NCBI GenBank assembly: GCA_900177435.1
Contig: FXAI01000007.1
Span: 64,501-128,500, forward strand
Source of the DNA: Alteromonadaceae bacterium Bs31
GTDB taxonomy: Bacteria > Pseudomonadota > Gammaproteobacteria > Pseudomonadales > Cellvibrionaceae
DNA: 64,000 nucleotides
Direction: 5' to 3'
In this document: positions 28,075 to 35,118 of the stretch, one piece after another
Layout: each line of letters begins with the position of its first letter
Numbering within the stretch: the stretch's first letter is position 1
Translations under genes and position numbers: made by a program
The notes under the pieces: generated by a model
Told to the model about the DNA's origin: nothing
Databases searched by the model: none
Seen by the model: only the letters and a program-made list of their open reading frames with translations

Positions 28075-28506
28075 ATGATTAGAGTTCAAAAAGAGGACTT
28101 CGACCTCACCGCCGAATACCATAAGCTTATAAAAAAGGGAGAAAGCGGCGCGATAGTCACTTTTGTTGGCTTGGTACGTGACTTCAATAAGGGTAGAGTT
28201 AACGAAAGTATGCTTCTACAACATTACCCTGGTATGACGGAAAAAGTGTTGAAAAAAATCGAGCAAGAAGCACGACAACGCTGGCGCTTATTAGAAACCA
28301 CAATTATACATCGTGTCGGCGAATTACTGTCGGGCGATCAAATTGTATTGGTTGGTGTTAGCAGTAAGCATCGCAGTGATGCATTTTCGGCCGCCCAGTT
28401 TATCATGGACATACTAAAATCAGAGGCTCCCTTTTGGAAAAAGGAAGGAGAGCACTGGGTTGAAGCAAAATCTTCAGATGATAAAGCAGCTGCGCGATGG
28501 CTTTAA
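28075..28506 (+). CDS. moaE: Molybdopterin synthase catalytic subunit MoaE
   Basis: MoaE is the catalytic subunit of molybdopterin synthase. The 143 residues include SGAIVTFVGLVRDFNKG near the N-terminus, LQHYPGMTEKVLKKI, the HRVGELLSGDQIVLVGVSS core and the active-site lysine region ILKSEAPFWKKE. Length and order (moaC-moaD-moaE) are standard. The last ten bases overlap the next small membrane-protein gene. Confidence 0.96.
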   Translation: MIRVQKEDFDLTAEYHKLIKKGESGAIVTFVGLVRDFNKGRVNESMLLQHYPGMTEKVLKKIEQEARQRWRLLETTIIHRVGELLSGDQIVLVGVSSKHRSDAFSAAQFIMDILKSEAPFWKKEGEHWVEAKSSDDKAAARWL

Positions 28507-28787
28507 AGCTAAACAAGTTTAACAAAGAGAACATAAAATCACTTCTCAGTGCCCACTACAGCGCTCCGCTGTCTCAAACATTTAAGCAATTTCGATCTGG
28601 GGCTATTTTTTTTGCTGTTGGCTTAATAATTGTTTACCTGGCCAACACAACGCTTCCACCATCAGCCAAGCAGGAGTTGATAGTATTGCTGGGGCTGCTT
28701 ATCGCTATTGGCGGGTTTACTGTTGCCATGCTTGCACACATACGCATGCTGATTTCCAGAGCACTAAAATTTTTTCGAGACAAGTAA
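28497..28787 (+). CDS. Small membrane protein of unknown function
   Basis: A 96-residue protein with two hydrophobic segments (about residues 34-51, SGAIFFAVGLIIVYLANT, and 59-80, ELIVLLGLLIAIGGFTVAM) between basic ends, so it is probably a two-helix inner-membrane protein. I recognise no family. It overlaps moaE by ten bases, which supports real translation and co-expression with the dapE-moaCDE operon. It is convergent with rsmJ. It may be a general membrane factor with no role in cofactor synthesis. Confidence 0.65.
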   Translation: MALKLNKFNKENIKSLLSAHYSAPLSQTFKQFRSGAIFFAVGLIIVYLANTTLPPSAKQELIVLLGLLIAIGGFTVAMLAHIRMLISRALKFFRDK

Positions 28788-28887
28788 GTACGGTGCGAAG
28801 TTTGAGAGCGCTTTAGCGAAGCCCTCTTACATCAAATAGATTGAAGAATAAAAACCTTCAACCCCAGGCTATTAGCAAGCGGCTATA

Positions 28888-29676
28888 TTATTTTTCAAAT
28901 GCTTTAATTGGATAGATATCAAATCGATTGGACTTGCCCGCCAGCTGATAATCGGGCTCTTTGCCAGCCAGGAATGACGCAGTTTTTGGCCGTTTCACCA
29001 CCACACGATTTTCAGCCAGGTTCAGAGCCACTTCCAGTAGAGAATCAGAATCATCATCCGCACCCACCAGATCATGAAAAAAACGCATCTCCTTTTTCAC
29101 CTCAGCTGACTTGGTTCTTAGCGGGAACATTGGGTCCAGATAGACCACTTGCGGTGAATCGCACAAGCGCTCACTCCTTAGCTCCAGGCTATCTGATGCA
29201 AGCAAATGCATTCTTTTAATAATGGTCAGTAGCTCCGGGTCTGAATGCTCTGCATATTCCCCAGCGCGAGATAAACCGTCCCTTAGTAATTCATAAACGA
29301 TAGGAGAGCGCTCTGCCATCGTCACGGAACACCCGAGGGATGCCAGTACGAAAGCATCTCCTCCCATGCCTGCCGTTGCGTCAAGAATACGAAGCCGGGA
29401 GGCTTTATTCAGCCCCACGGCCTTTGCTATCAATTGGCCCTTACCGCCGCCAAACTTCCTTCGGTGTGCCTTTGCTCCAGACACAAAGTCCACATAACTC
29501 TCTATAGACTTACCTTTAGCATAACGACGTAATGTGGTTTTCTCAGTTGAAAAAACCACTTGGTATTCCGAATGACATTCTTCAGCCTCCGCCAGAGGAA
29601 CACCGAGAACACTGGCCAGGTTTTGAGCGAGCTCTAATTTACTGCCATCTTCGACTTTAACGCTTACAGTCATCAT
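28888..29676 (-). CDS. rsmJ: 16S rRNA (guanine1516-N2)-methyltransferase RsmJ
   Basis: RsmJ methylates G1516 in helix 45 of 16S rRNA. The 262 residues contain the SAM-binding LRILDATAGMGGDAFVLASL, the catalytic VVYLDPMFPLR and KRKFGGGKGQ-type sequence (RRKFGGGKGQLIAKAVGL) typical of the former DUF548 family. Its ATG directly follows the exbD stop, so it appears to be carried on the exbD transcript, an odd partner for a rRNA modification gene. Its 3' end faces the small membrane-protein gene. Confidence 0.93.
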   Translation of the reverse strand: MMTVSVKVEDGSKLELAQNLASVLGVPLAEAEECHSEYQVVFSTEKTTLRRYAKGKSIESYVDFVSGAKAHRRKFGGGKGQLIAKAVGLNKASRLRILDATAGMGGDAFVLASLGCSVTMAERSPIVYELLRDGLSRAGEYAEHSDPELLTIIKRMHLLASDSLELRSERLCDSPQVVYLDPMFPLRTKSAEVKKEMRFFHDLVGADDDSDSLLEVALNLAENRVVVKRPKTASFLAGKEPDYQLAGKSNRFDIYPIKAFEK

Positions 29677-30081
29677 TTACTCATAATAAGTGCTTAGGGC
29701 TATCTGATCTATATTTTCCTGCCGCGCTGCATCCAACACAGCCATATAACTGTCTACCGAGGCGACTTCATGTGCGCGGAGTATCACACTGGTAGCACCG
29801 GGGTTTATCGCTCGTCGTTGAGCAATGATAGAGCGTAAAGAACGTACATCGACCTGCCTGCCTTCCATGGTAATTTGGTTAGTACTATCCACGGAAAAAA
29901 GTAGCGCAGCGTGTTCACTTTGCGGCCCCTCCACCTCAGCTTGCCCAGCCATCGTCAATGCTTTCTCTTTTACAAAGCTGGCGGTAACAATAAAAAAAAT
30001 AAACATAATAAATACAACATCGAGCATGGGTGTAAGATCTATGTGGTTGGAATTCTCCGCCGATTTTACTCGTAATTTCAT
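29677..30081 (-). CDS. ExbD/TolR-family biopolymer transport protein
   Basis: A 134-residue ExbD-like protein. The N-terminus is short and cytoplasmic, followed by a single membrane helix with the essential aspartate (HIDLTPMLDVVFIMFIFFIV, the Asp after PML), then a periplasmic domain ending QENIDQIALSTYYE. Such proteins couple the proton gradient to TonB with an ExbB partner. No ExbB/MotA-type gene is present in this cluster, so it must borrow one or act differently. It is followed directly by rsmJ and separated from the upstream tonB-like gene by an intrinsic terminator. Confidence 0.88.
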   Translation of the reverse strand: MKLRVKSAENSNHIDLTPMLDVVFIMFIFFIVTASFVKEKALTMAGQAEVEGPQSEHAALLFSVDSTNQITMEGRQVDVRSLRSIIAQRRAINPGATSVILRAHEVASVDSYMAVLDAARQENIDQIALSTYYE

Positions 30082-30132
30082 GTATCCCCCTTGGGCGTCG
30101 CCTCATAAAAATATACCAGTTACCCTTCTGAG

Positions 30133-30159
30133 AAAAAACGGTGCTCTATAAAGAGCACC
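30133..30159 (-). terminator. Intrinsic terminator between tonB-like gene and exbD
   Basis: On the minus strand GGTGCTC pairs perfectly with GAGCACC around a six-base loop and is followed by G and six T. It sits 41 bases after the tonB-like stop and before exbD, so it should stop or attenuate transcription from the BlaI-controlled genes into exbD-rsmJ. Confidence 0.75.
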
Positions 30160-30199
30160 TAAAGGGCACTGCTGACTCGCAGAAATTTGGCCGCTATAA

Positions 30200-30850
30200 C
30201 TAGCTGTTTTCCAATTGAAAGCGAATTCGGTTCTTCATGCCTTCAAAGCGCACAGGCTTATCTTCTTCCATTTTTGGCTGAAAGCGCCAGCGCGACACAG
30301 CCTGCAGCGCAGCTTTTTCAAAAAAACCTTCAGGTTCTGCATAGAGAACGCGAACATTATCGGTTGCGCCAAATTCCGTCACATCAAACAGTACATCAAC
30401 GAAGCCCTCAACCGATCGATTTAAAGCACGTGTGGGATACTTTGCAACGCCCATGTATTGGGCTACTGGCAAACTCGAGTTGTAGGCAACCTGGTACCCG
30501 GTCACCTTCTCTGGCGTAAACCCGGAAGGAGGAAGAGTGATGTCTACGCCTTCCTCCACATTTGCTTCTCGCTCCAACACCTCAGGCTGTTCCATAGGCT
30601 CGGGCGGCTTCTCAATTTTTTCCTCCTTACGGGTTTCAATTTCCGTATCTTCCCAGACAACCTGAGGAAAAATCACATCGGTACTGTCATCCAGAGGTGC
30701 GTCCGCCATGTGCACTAAACGCTCCATAAGAATAAATATACTTGCCGTTATTATCATGGCCATTGGGATAACGCTTAGTACCCGCGTTAATACCGAGTCT
30801 TTTATCTCGCTTGCTGATATTACTGACGACGTAAAGGTTTGTGTTGTCAT
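30200..30850 (-). CDS. TonB-family energy transducer
   Basis: A 216-residue TonB-like protein. Residues about 23-45 form the N-terminal membrane anchor (VLSVIPMAMIITASIFILM). A Pro/Glu-rich spacer follows (EKIEKPPEPMEQPEVLE), and then a C-terminal TonB domain (YPTRALNRSVEGFVDVLFDV, AVSRWRFQP). TonB passes energy from ExbB-ExbD to outer-membrane receptors, but no receptor is nearby. It lies one base after the M56 gene, whose product ends in the same domain. A terminator follows before exbD. Confidence 0.87.
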   Translation of the reverse strand: MTTQTFTSSVISASEIKDSVLTRVLSVIPMAMIITASIFILMERLVHMADAPLDDSTDVIFPQVVWEDTEIETRKEEKIEKPPEPMEQPEVLEREANVEEGVDITLPPSGFTPEKVTGYQVAYNSSLPVAQYMGVAKYPTRALNRSVEGFVDVLFDVTEFGATDNVRVLYAEPEGFFEKAALQAVSRWRFQPKMEEDKPVRFEGMKNRIRFQLENS

Positions 30851-30851
30851 G

Positions 30852-32498
30852 CTAGGCTCCTCGTTGTGGTTTATCGTCAGCAGTGCCTTTTATCGTAAAA
30901 ATAAATGTTTCAGTTACATTTTTTGTTATCACCGGTTTATCACCCATGGTAAGCGGCGTAAAACGGAATTCTTTAATAGCCTTTAAAACAGCCTGATCGA
31001 ATATGCTTGTGGGTCGCGCACTCAGTATTCTTGGTTTTTGCACATAACCATTTTCATCAACATCAAACTGAACTACCACGCGGCCAGTAATATTTCGCTT
31101 AAGCGCAAGCCTGGGGTATTCAGGCGTTACAACCTGTGTTGGGATATAGCCCTTGATGGCAATATTCGGAGTGGAGATAGCTTCTTCGGGCTTGTAATCG
31201 GCAGTTCCAAAACCCTCCAGCTCACGGTTTTTAATTTCACGGTGCAGCACCAGCAAAGCTTCTGTTGAACGAAAGGCGGATTCATCCTTAATAGCGCTCT
31301 GGTAGGCTTTATTTAATTCCGCTGCCAGTAGTTGACGCGTTTTTTGCTGCTGTTCCAATGAAGTATCGTTAGTTTTTTTCTGTTTATGCTCGACATTTTC
31401 CAACTGCAATTGTCTCTCCAGCCAACGCAGCCGCGTTTCATTACTTGCTAGAGGGGAGTTTTTGGGCACCACCAATAATGGAACACTGGATGGCTCAGGA
31501 TAAACGCCCAAATCGAAAATATTTTCATAGACGGAACTTGCTTGCAGACGACTGGATGCCAGAGGTAAAAACACTGTAACAAGCAAGCCAATAAGCAAGC
31601 AGCGTTGCCATAGGCTGAATTTATTTTTTTGTCTGCACGGATCAAGCACCATCGATATCCTTAGGTAGAGCTCTGACCCTCGCAGGTAACTCAGCGCAAA
31701 TACCGAATGCCTGACATCCGTGGCCAGCGCCATTAAATCGTCAGCATACTCTCCCCGACAATCAAGCAGTTGCACCACTCGATCATCACAAGCAAGCTCT
31801 GCATACCAATCTATCTTGAGGCTCACAAACCAAACAACCGGTATAAACCAACACAGCGACACCGCAACTCTGGCGAGTAATTTGTATAACCAGTCACTAC
31901 GTTCTATATGAGCATATTCATGAGCCAATACGCGCTCTAAGCGATCATCGCTCCAATCGACACTGGCCTTGGGTAATAAAATTACGGGGCGCTTTGCTTT
32001 CCAAACAAATGGAGATTGAATATCCCCAGAAACAAGCACCCTTACTTTTTTACCTGGCGCGAATAACGATTGCAGTTTGCTATCAATATCTTGTAAACGT
32101 TCATGAAACTCCTGCCCCGGTGCATGGGCCTCGCGGCTTAAACGCTTAACCTCCAGGATTCCCAACAAGGTGTAACTAAGTATCCAGCTAACACCCAGAA
32201 GATATACAGCGGCAGAGCCATAGAGAATCCATAGCCCACTGTCTGATTTTGCGATGTACAGCGGGAACTGTGTTGCCTCCACCAGCCACTTTGGTGCAAT
32301 GGACAACTGCCAGGTTGGAAGGATTGGAATCATCAAGGTAGCCAGTACAACCACAAACAAAGCAGCTGTAAGAAAAATATGAAAGTTAGCGGCAGATTGA
32401 AATGAGGGACGCTGTACAAGCATCAGCACAATGGACAAGCCGAGAGTCGGATAAAGCCAGAAATTACTGAAAATATGTAGCAGGTCCAGTTCAATCAT
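30852..32498 (-). CDS. M56 (BlaR1-like) membrane metalloprotease with C-terminal TonB domain
   Basis: A 548-residue fusion. The N-terminal half has four or more membrane helices and the M56 zinc motif H193EYAH197 within VLAHEYAHIERSDW, followed by YAELACDDRVV, as in BlaR1/MecR1 antirepressors that cleave BlaI-type repressors. The C-terminus (about residues 445-540) is a TonB domain (VVTPEYPRLALKRNITGRVV, AIKEFRFTPL) in place of the penicillin-binding sensor domain. A coiled, Gln/Glu-rich linker joins them. Its start overlaps the repressor gene by four bases. The expected role is to sense something through the TonB domain and relieve repression; the signal is unknown. Confidence 0.88.
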   Translation of the reverse strand: MIELDLLHIFSNFWLYPTLGLSIVLMLVQRPSFQSAANFHIFLTAALFVVVLATLMIPILPTWQLSIAPKWLVEATQFPLYIAKSDSGLWILYGSAAVYLLGVSWILSYTLLGILEVKRLSREAHAPGQEFHERLQDIDSKLQSLFAPGKKVRVLVSGDIQSPFVWKAKRPVILLPKASVDWSDDRLERVLAHEYAHIERSDWLYKLLARVAVSLCWFIPVVWFVSLKIDWYAELACDDRVVQLLDCRGEYADDLMALATDVRHSVFALSYLRGSELYLRISMVLDPCRQKNKFSLWQRCLLIGLLVTVFLPLASSRLQASSVYENIFDLGVYPEPSSVPLLVVPKNSPLASNETRLRWLERQLQLENVEHKQKKTNDTSLEQQQKTRQLLAAELNKAYQSAIKDESAFRSTEALLVLHREIKNRELEGFGTADYKPEEAISTPNIAIKGYIPTQVVTPEYPRLALKRNITGRVVVQFDVDENGYVQKPRILSARPTSIFDQAVLKAIKEFRFTPLTMGDKPVITKNVTETFIFTIKGTADDKPQRGA

Positions 32499-32899
32499 TT
32501 TTCACCACCACCTTTTCTTAAAGATTTGATGCGCGCGATATTTCTCTCCAGCTCTTCGATTTCCTGCCCAGAAAGATCATTTGCTTCAGAATCCAACAGA
32601 GCGTTCATGGCTTTAAAGCGAGAACCTTTAAAAAAGGTTTTAATCATGCGCTCCACCGCCGACTGACTGGCTTTTTTCTGGGAAACCGTAGGATAGTAAA
32701 TGTACTTGGCCCCCTCTTGCCGAAAGCTAACAAGCTCTTTTTCAAGCAGGCGAGCTATTAACGCACGCACCGCTGAGTAACTGGGGGGCTCGGGTATTTT
32801 CTTCTGCACTTGGTGCGCAGAGGCTTCGCCGCACTCGAACAAAACGTCCATAATCTGACGCTCTCTGCGGCTGAGGTGTTGATGAGATAATGGGGGCAT
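32495..32899 (-). CDS. BlaI/MecI/CopY-family transcriptional repressor
   Basis: A 134-residue winged-helix repressor. SRRERQIMDVLFECGEASAHQVQ is the recognition half, with PPSYSAVRALIARLLEKELV the recognition helix and wing; the C-terminal helices form the dimerisation part and contain the likely protease-sensitive region. It overlaps the M56 protease gene by four bases, matching BlaI-BlaR1 pairs. Two palindromes matching each other (32954-32969 and 32998-33013) lie just upstream of its start and are the likely autoregulatory operators. Confidence 0.92.
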   Translation of the reverse strand: MPPLSHQHLSRRERQIMDVLFECGEASAHQVQKKIPEPPSYSAVRALIARLLEKELVSFRQEGAKYIYYPTVSQKKASQSAVERMIKTFFKGSRFKAMNALLDSEANDLSGQEIEELERNIARIKSLRKGGGEK

Positions 32900-32953
32900 A
32901 ACAGCTCCAGCTACTTTGTTAAATCTTGTGGGCGTGCTGCTTTTGTAGCACTA

Positions 32954-32969
32954 TGCTAAAAATTTAGCA
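32954..32969. promoter_or_regulatory. Operator-like palindrome 1 (proximal to blaI-like gene)
   Basis: TGCTAAAAATTTAGCA has seven-base arms (TGCTAAA/TTTAGCA). It is preceded by GCACTA, the same flank as the second copy. A minus-strand TTGCGC and TAAATT with a 17-base spacer place a possible -10 inside it. Binding by the adjacent BlaI-type repressor is inferred. Confidence 0.65.
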
Positions 32970-32997
32970 GAAGGAAGTAGTGTGCGCAAGCACTATA

Positions 32998-33013
32998 TGC
33001 TAATTTTTTAGCA
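32998..33013. promoter_or_regulatory. Operator-like palindrome 2 (distal)
   Basis: TGCTAATTTTTTAGCA has six-base arms (TGCTAA/TTAGCA) and is also preceded by GCACTA. The two palindromes are centred 44 bases apart, about four helical turns, which would put two repressor dimers on the same DNA face. A TATAGT on the minus strand adjoins it. Confidence 0.65.
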
Positions 33014-33042
33014 GGCAGGTATGTAAACGGTAGAGAGGAAGT

Positions 33043-33068
33043 CGGGAGCTACTGGATCGCAGCTCCCG
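33043..33068 (-). terminator. Hairpin after the OmpA-family lipoprotein gene
   Basis: CGGGAGCT and AGCTCCCG form a perfect eight-base stem with a ten-base loop, ten bases after the stop of the gene at 33079. No T run follows, so it may be an mRNA 3' stabiliser or a Rho-independent terminator of modest strength. Confidence 0.4.
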
Positions 33069-33078
33069 GAACGGAGAA

Positions 33079-33732
33079 TTACTCTAAGGGTTCTAGCTTT
33101 AGCTCAACACGGCGGTTTTGCTGACGCCCTTCGACACTGTTATTGGAAGCAAGAGGGTAACGAAAACCATAGCCAACCGTGTGCACACGCCCGCGAGCCA
33201 CCTGCTTTTGAATAAGGTAGTTACCCACACTGTCTGCACGCTGCTCGCTCAGGGTTTGGTTTAGCTCCATCGAACCTGTTGAATCTGTGTGGCCCGAGAT
33301 CACAATGCTGGTTTTGTTAAATTCGGCCAGAACTTTAACCAGCGAATTCAGCACAGGATAGAACTGGGAGCGAATATTGTAGCTGGAGGAATCAAAGGTG
33401 ATATTCCCAGGCATAACCAGATTAATGGTGTTACCTTCACGGCGTACCTGCACTCCAGTGCCCTGAAGCTCTTCACGCAGCTTGGCCTCCTGCCTGTCCA
33501 TGTAGTAACCAATTCCGCCACCCACAGCCGCTCCTGCAGCCGCGCCTGTTAAAATGGCTTTTTCACGATCCTTTTTACTGGATGTGGCCGCGCCAATCAC
33601 CGCGCCAGTTACGGCTCCTATGCCAGCACCTGCAGCAGTATTACTGGCTTTTTGTTCGCCTGTGTACGGGTCGGTACTGGTACATCCATAGGTAAATAGT
33701 AGAACCACGACGACTATGGCCAATCTAAGCAT
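33079..33732 (-). CDS. YiaD-like OmpA-family lipoprotein
   Basis: A 217-residue outer-membrane lipoprotein. The ATG at 33732 has a near-perfect AGGAGGT Shine-Dalgarno four bases upstream. A signal segment ends in LLFTYGCTSTDPYTGEQKAS, with Cys as the likely lipidated residue although the lipobox is not canonical. A glycine zipper follows (AAGAGIGAVTGAVIGAATSS), then the OmpA domain (IVISGHTDSTGSMELNQTLS with RADSV) that binds peptidoglycan. Order and sequence match YiaD-type proteins, which help anchor the outer membrane to the wall. It is divergent from the LRR lipoprotein. Confidence 0.9.
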   Translation of the reverse strand: MLRLAIVVVVLLFTYGCTSTDPYTGEQKASNTAAGAGIGAVTGAVIGAATSSKKDREKAILTGAAAGAAVGGGIGYYMDRQEAKLREELQGTGVQVRREGNTINLVMPGNITFDSSSYNIRSQFYPVLNSLVKVLAEFNKTSIVISGHTDSTGSMELNQTLSEQRADSVGNYLIQKQVARGRVHTVGYGFRYPLASNNSVEGRQQNRRVELKLEPLE

Positions 33733-33828
33733 TATTACCTCCTTTAAAGGTTTATTTACAACGGGAAAGCTTTGTTGAATTACAATAGCCAAGCAAACAG
33801 CAATTTTACGCCAAAGGCCACTTTACAA

Positions 33829-34329
33829 ATGCGTTTACCATCACTGATTACAGTACTTGTACTCTTCTATCTCTCGGGCTGCAGCAACTATGAGTTCACT
33901 GTCAATGATCGGACCGTTTACGACCCCACCAAGTTTCGCCGCTCCTTGAGCTTTGCTGACGCCGCTCTGACCTTATGTGCCAAAGCAGTTGCCGCAGAAT
34001 CCAATATTACCGCAGCCGGCCAGTTGCTACAGCTTCAATGTGGGCCGGGAGAAATTATCAATTTGAGTGGGCTAAGTATTTTCCATCAGCTGGAAAGCCT
34101 GGGGCTCTCACATAATCAGATTGAAAATATTAGCGAAATTGCGAAGCTGGAAAAGTTGAAGCATATCGACCTGAGCAACAACAAACTGCTGGATGTTAGC
34201 CTGCTGGCACAGTTACCTGAACTGGAGCTGGTCAATCTGAAAGGTAACACAGAGCTTCACTGCGAAACGACACTTGCACTCGTAAAACCGTCGTTGGAAC
34301 TTCAGCTTCCCAAACACTGCCAAAAATAA
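33829..34329 (+). CDS. Leucine-rich-repeat lipoprotein
   Basis: A 166-residue putative lipoprotein of unknown role. The start at 33829 gives a clear signal with lipobox FYLSGC; an earlier in-frame start at 33772 would bury the signal. The C-terminal half has three or so SDS22-like repeats (LESLGLSHNQIENISEIAKL, LKHIDLSNNKLLDVSLLAQL, LELVNLKGN). LRR proteins usually bind other proteins. Leucine-rich-repeat lipoproteins are uncommon in free-living gammaproteobacteria. The gene is divergent from the YiaD-like gene, about 95 bases apart, and convergent with the PilZ gene six bases beyond its stop. Confidence 0.82.
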   Translation: MRLPSLITVLVLFYLSGCSNYEFTVNDRTVYDPTKFRRSLSFADAALTLCAKAVAAESNITAAGQLLQLQCGPGEIINLSGLSIFHQLESLGLSHNQIENISEIAKLEKLKHIDLSNNKLLDVSLLAQLPELELVNLKGNTELHCETTLALVKPSLELQLPKHCQK

Positions 34330-34335
34330 AGACAG

Positions 34336-34668
34336 TTAGCTCGGAACGAACATAAGCCCTATAGTGCTTCGGTTACTATGCATTACCCTCATGGAAACAG
34401 GCTCCTCATTAATGGGGCCTACTACTTTACGGAATTTCACCGATACCACGGTGCCTACCGGCGGCGCAGGGTGACGCTCGATACTCACTTGCGCACCGCC
34501 ATCGGAAATATCTCTTGTAAAACCAATGATTGTGCCAAATGCCGGATGGGTGATTTCCGCCCGGATTGATGTCGCCTTGCGCTCAAATCTTCGCCTGTCA
34601 TCCACGTAATGGGTCTCCTCGCTGACCGGTTGTTGTCCTAGCAATAAGCTTAGTTCATCGCGCCACAT
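34336..34668 (-). CDS. PilZ-domain protein
   Basis: A single-domain PilZ protein of 110 residues, likely a cyclic di-GMP receptor. DDRRRFERKATSI carries the RxxxR half-site and RDISDGGAQVSIE the D/NxSxxG half-site, so both parts of the ligand-binding signature are present, unlike the PilZ protein at 1051-1611. The beta barrel ends VSMRVMHSNRSTIGLMF. AAAGG four bases before the ATG supports the start. Its effector target is not visible from context. Confidence 0.88.
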   Translation of the reverse strand: MWRDELSLLLGQQPVSEETHYVDDRRRFERKATSIRAEITHPAFGTIIGFTRDISDGGAQVSIERHPAPPVGTVVSVKFRKVVGPINEEPVSMRVMHSNRSTIGLMFVPS

Positions 34669-35118
34669 TTAGCCTTTCGAAATACTAGCTCACCTAAAGC
34701 ATTAGCATTGAATCCCGGCGCATATGGGCTCACGATTTTATCCACAAAAGCTGTGGATAACTCTGTGGTAAAACTCTTTAAACACGCTCTAATCCAGCAT
34801 ATCTTGTGGCGTATCCACATCTTGATGGCGATTTAACCAATTTGAAATAAACGTTTAAAATCAAAGACTTATATGTTTTATAAAGCATGCATTGAAAAAA
34901 CCGCAAAAAAAATCGACACCCCGTAGCATTTGGTAACGTCATGTGGAAAAGTTCAGAAGTCAATCATTTATAACGCTTGCGAGAGAAGTATTTGCTCACT
35001 TCGCCAACAATCCAAAAAAAACGCCTGCTGAAGCGCTAAAGCCACATTAAATACTACGCCAAATACCTCAGATTTTCAGAGCATTGACCCCTTAATTGTT
35101 ACCCCGGTAACACCTTTG
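34669..35118. other. Gene-free stretch with DnaA-box pair
   Basis: 450 bases upstream of a PilZ gene and downstream of the MBL gene. It contains an inverted pair of DnaA boxes (34738-34760), two degenerate boxes nearby (TGTGGTAAA at 34764, GTATCCACA at 34811), an AT-rich run about 34830-34915, and GTTACC-CC-GGTAAC at 35098-35111 just after the MBL stop. A 61-codon minus-strand ORF at 34778-34963 is not convincing. Confidence 0.6.
34738..34760. promoter_or_regulatory. Inverted pair of consensus DnaA boxes
   Basis: TTATCCACA at 34738-34746 and its exact inverted copy TGTGGATAA at 34752-34760 are separated by AAAGC. Both match the strict consensus TTATNCACA. Neither dnaA nor the usual oriC neighbours are in the window, so this is more likely a DnaA-titrating or regulatory site than the origin. 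It also could form a nine-base stem. Confidence 0.6.

Noticed and set aside
34778-34963. 61-codon minus-strand ORF in the gene-free stretch near the DnaA boxes
   Set aside because: Low-complexity AT-rich translation, no ribosome binding site and no family resemblance.
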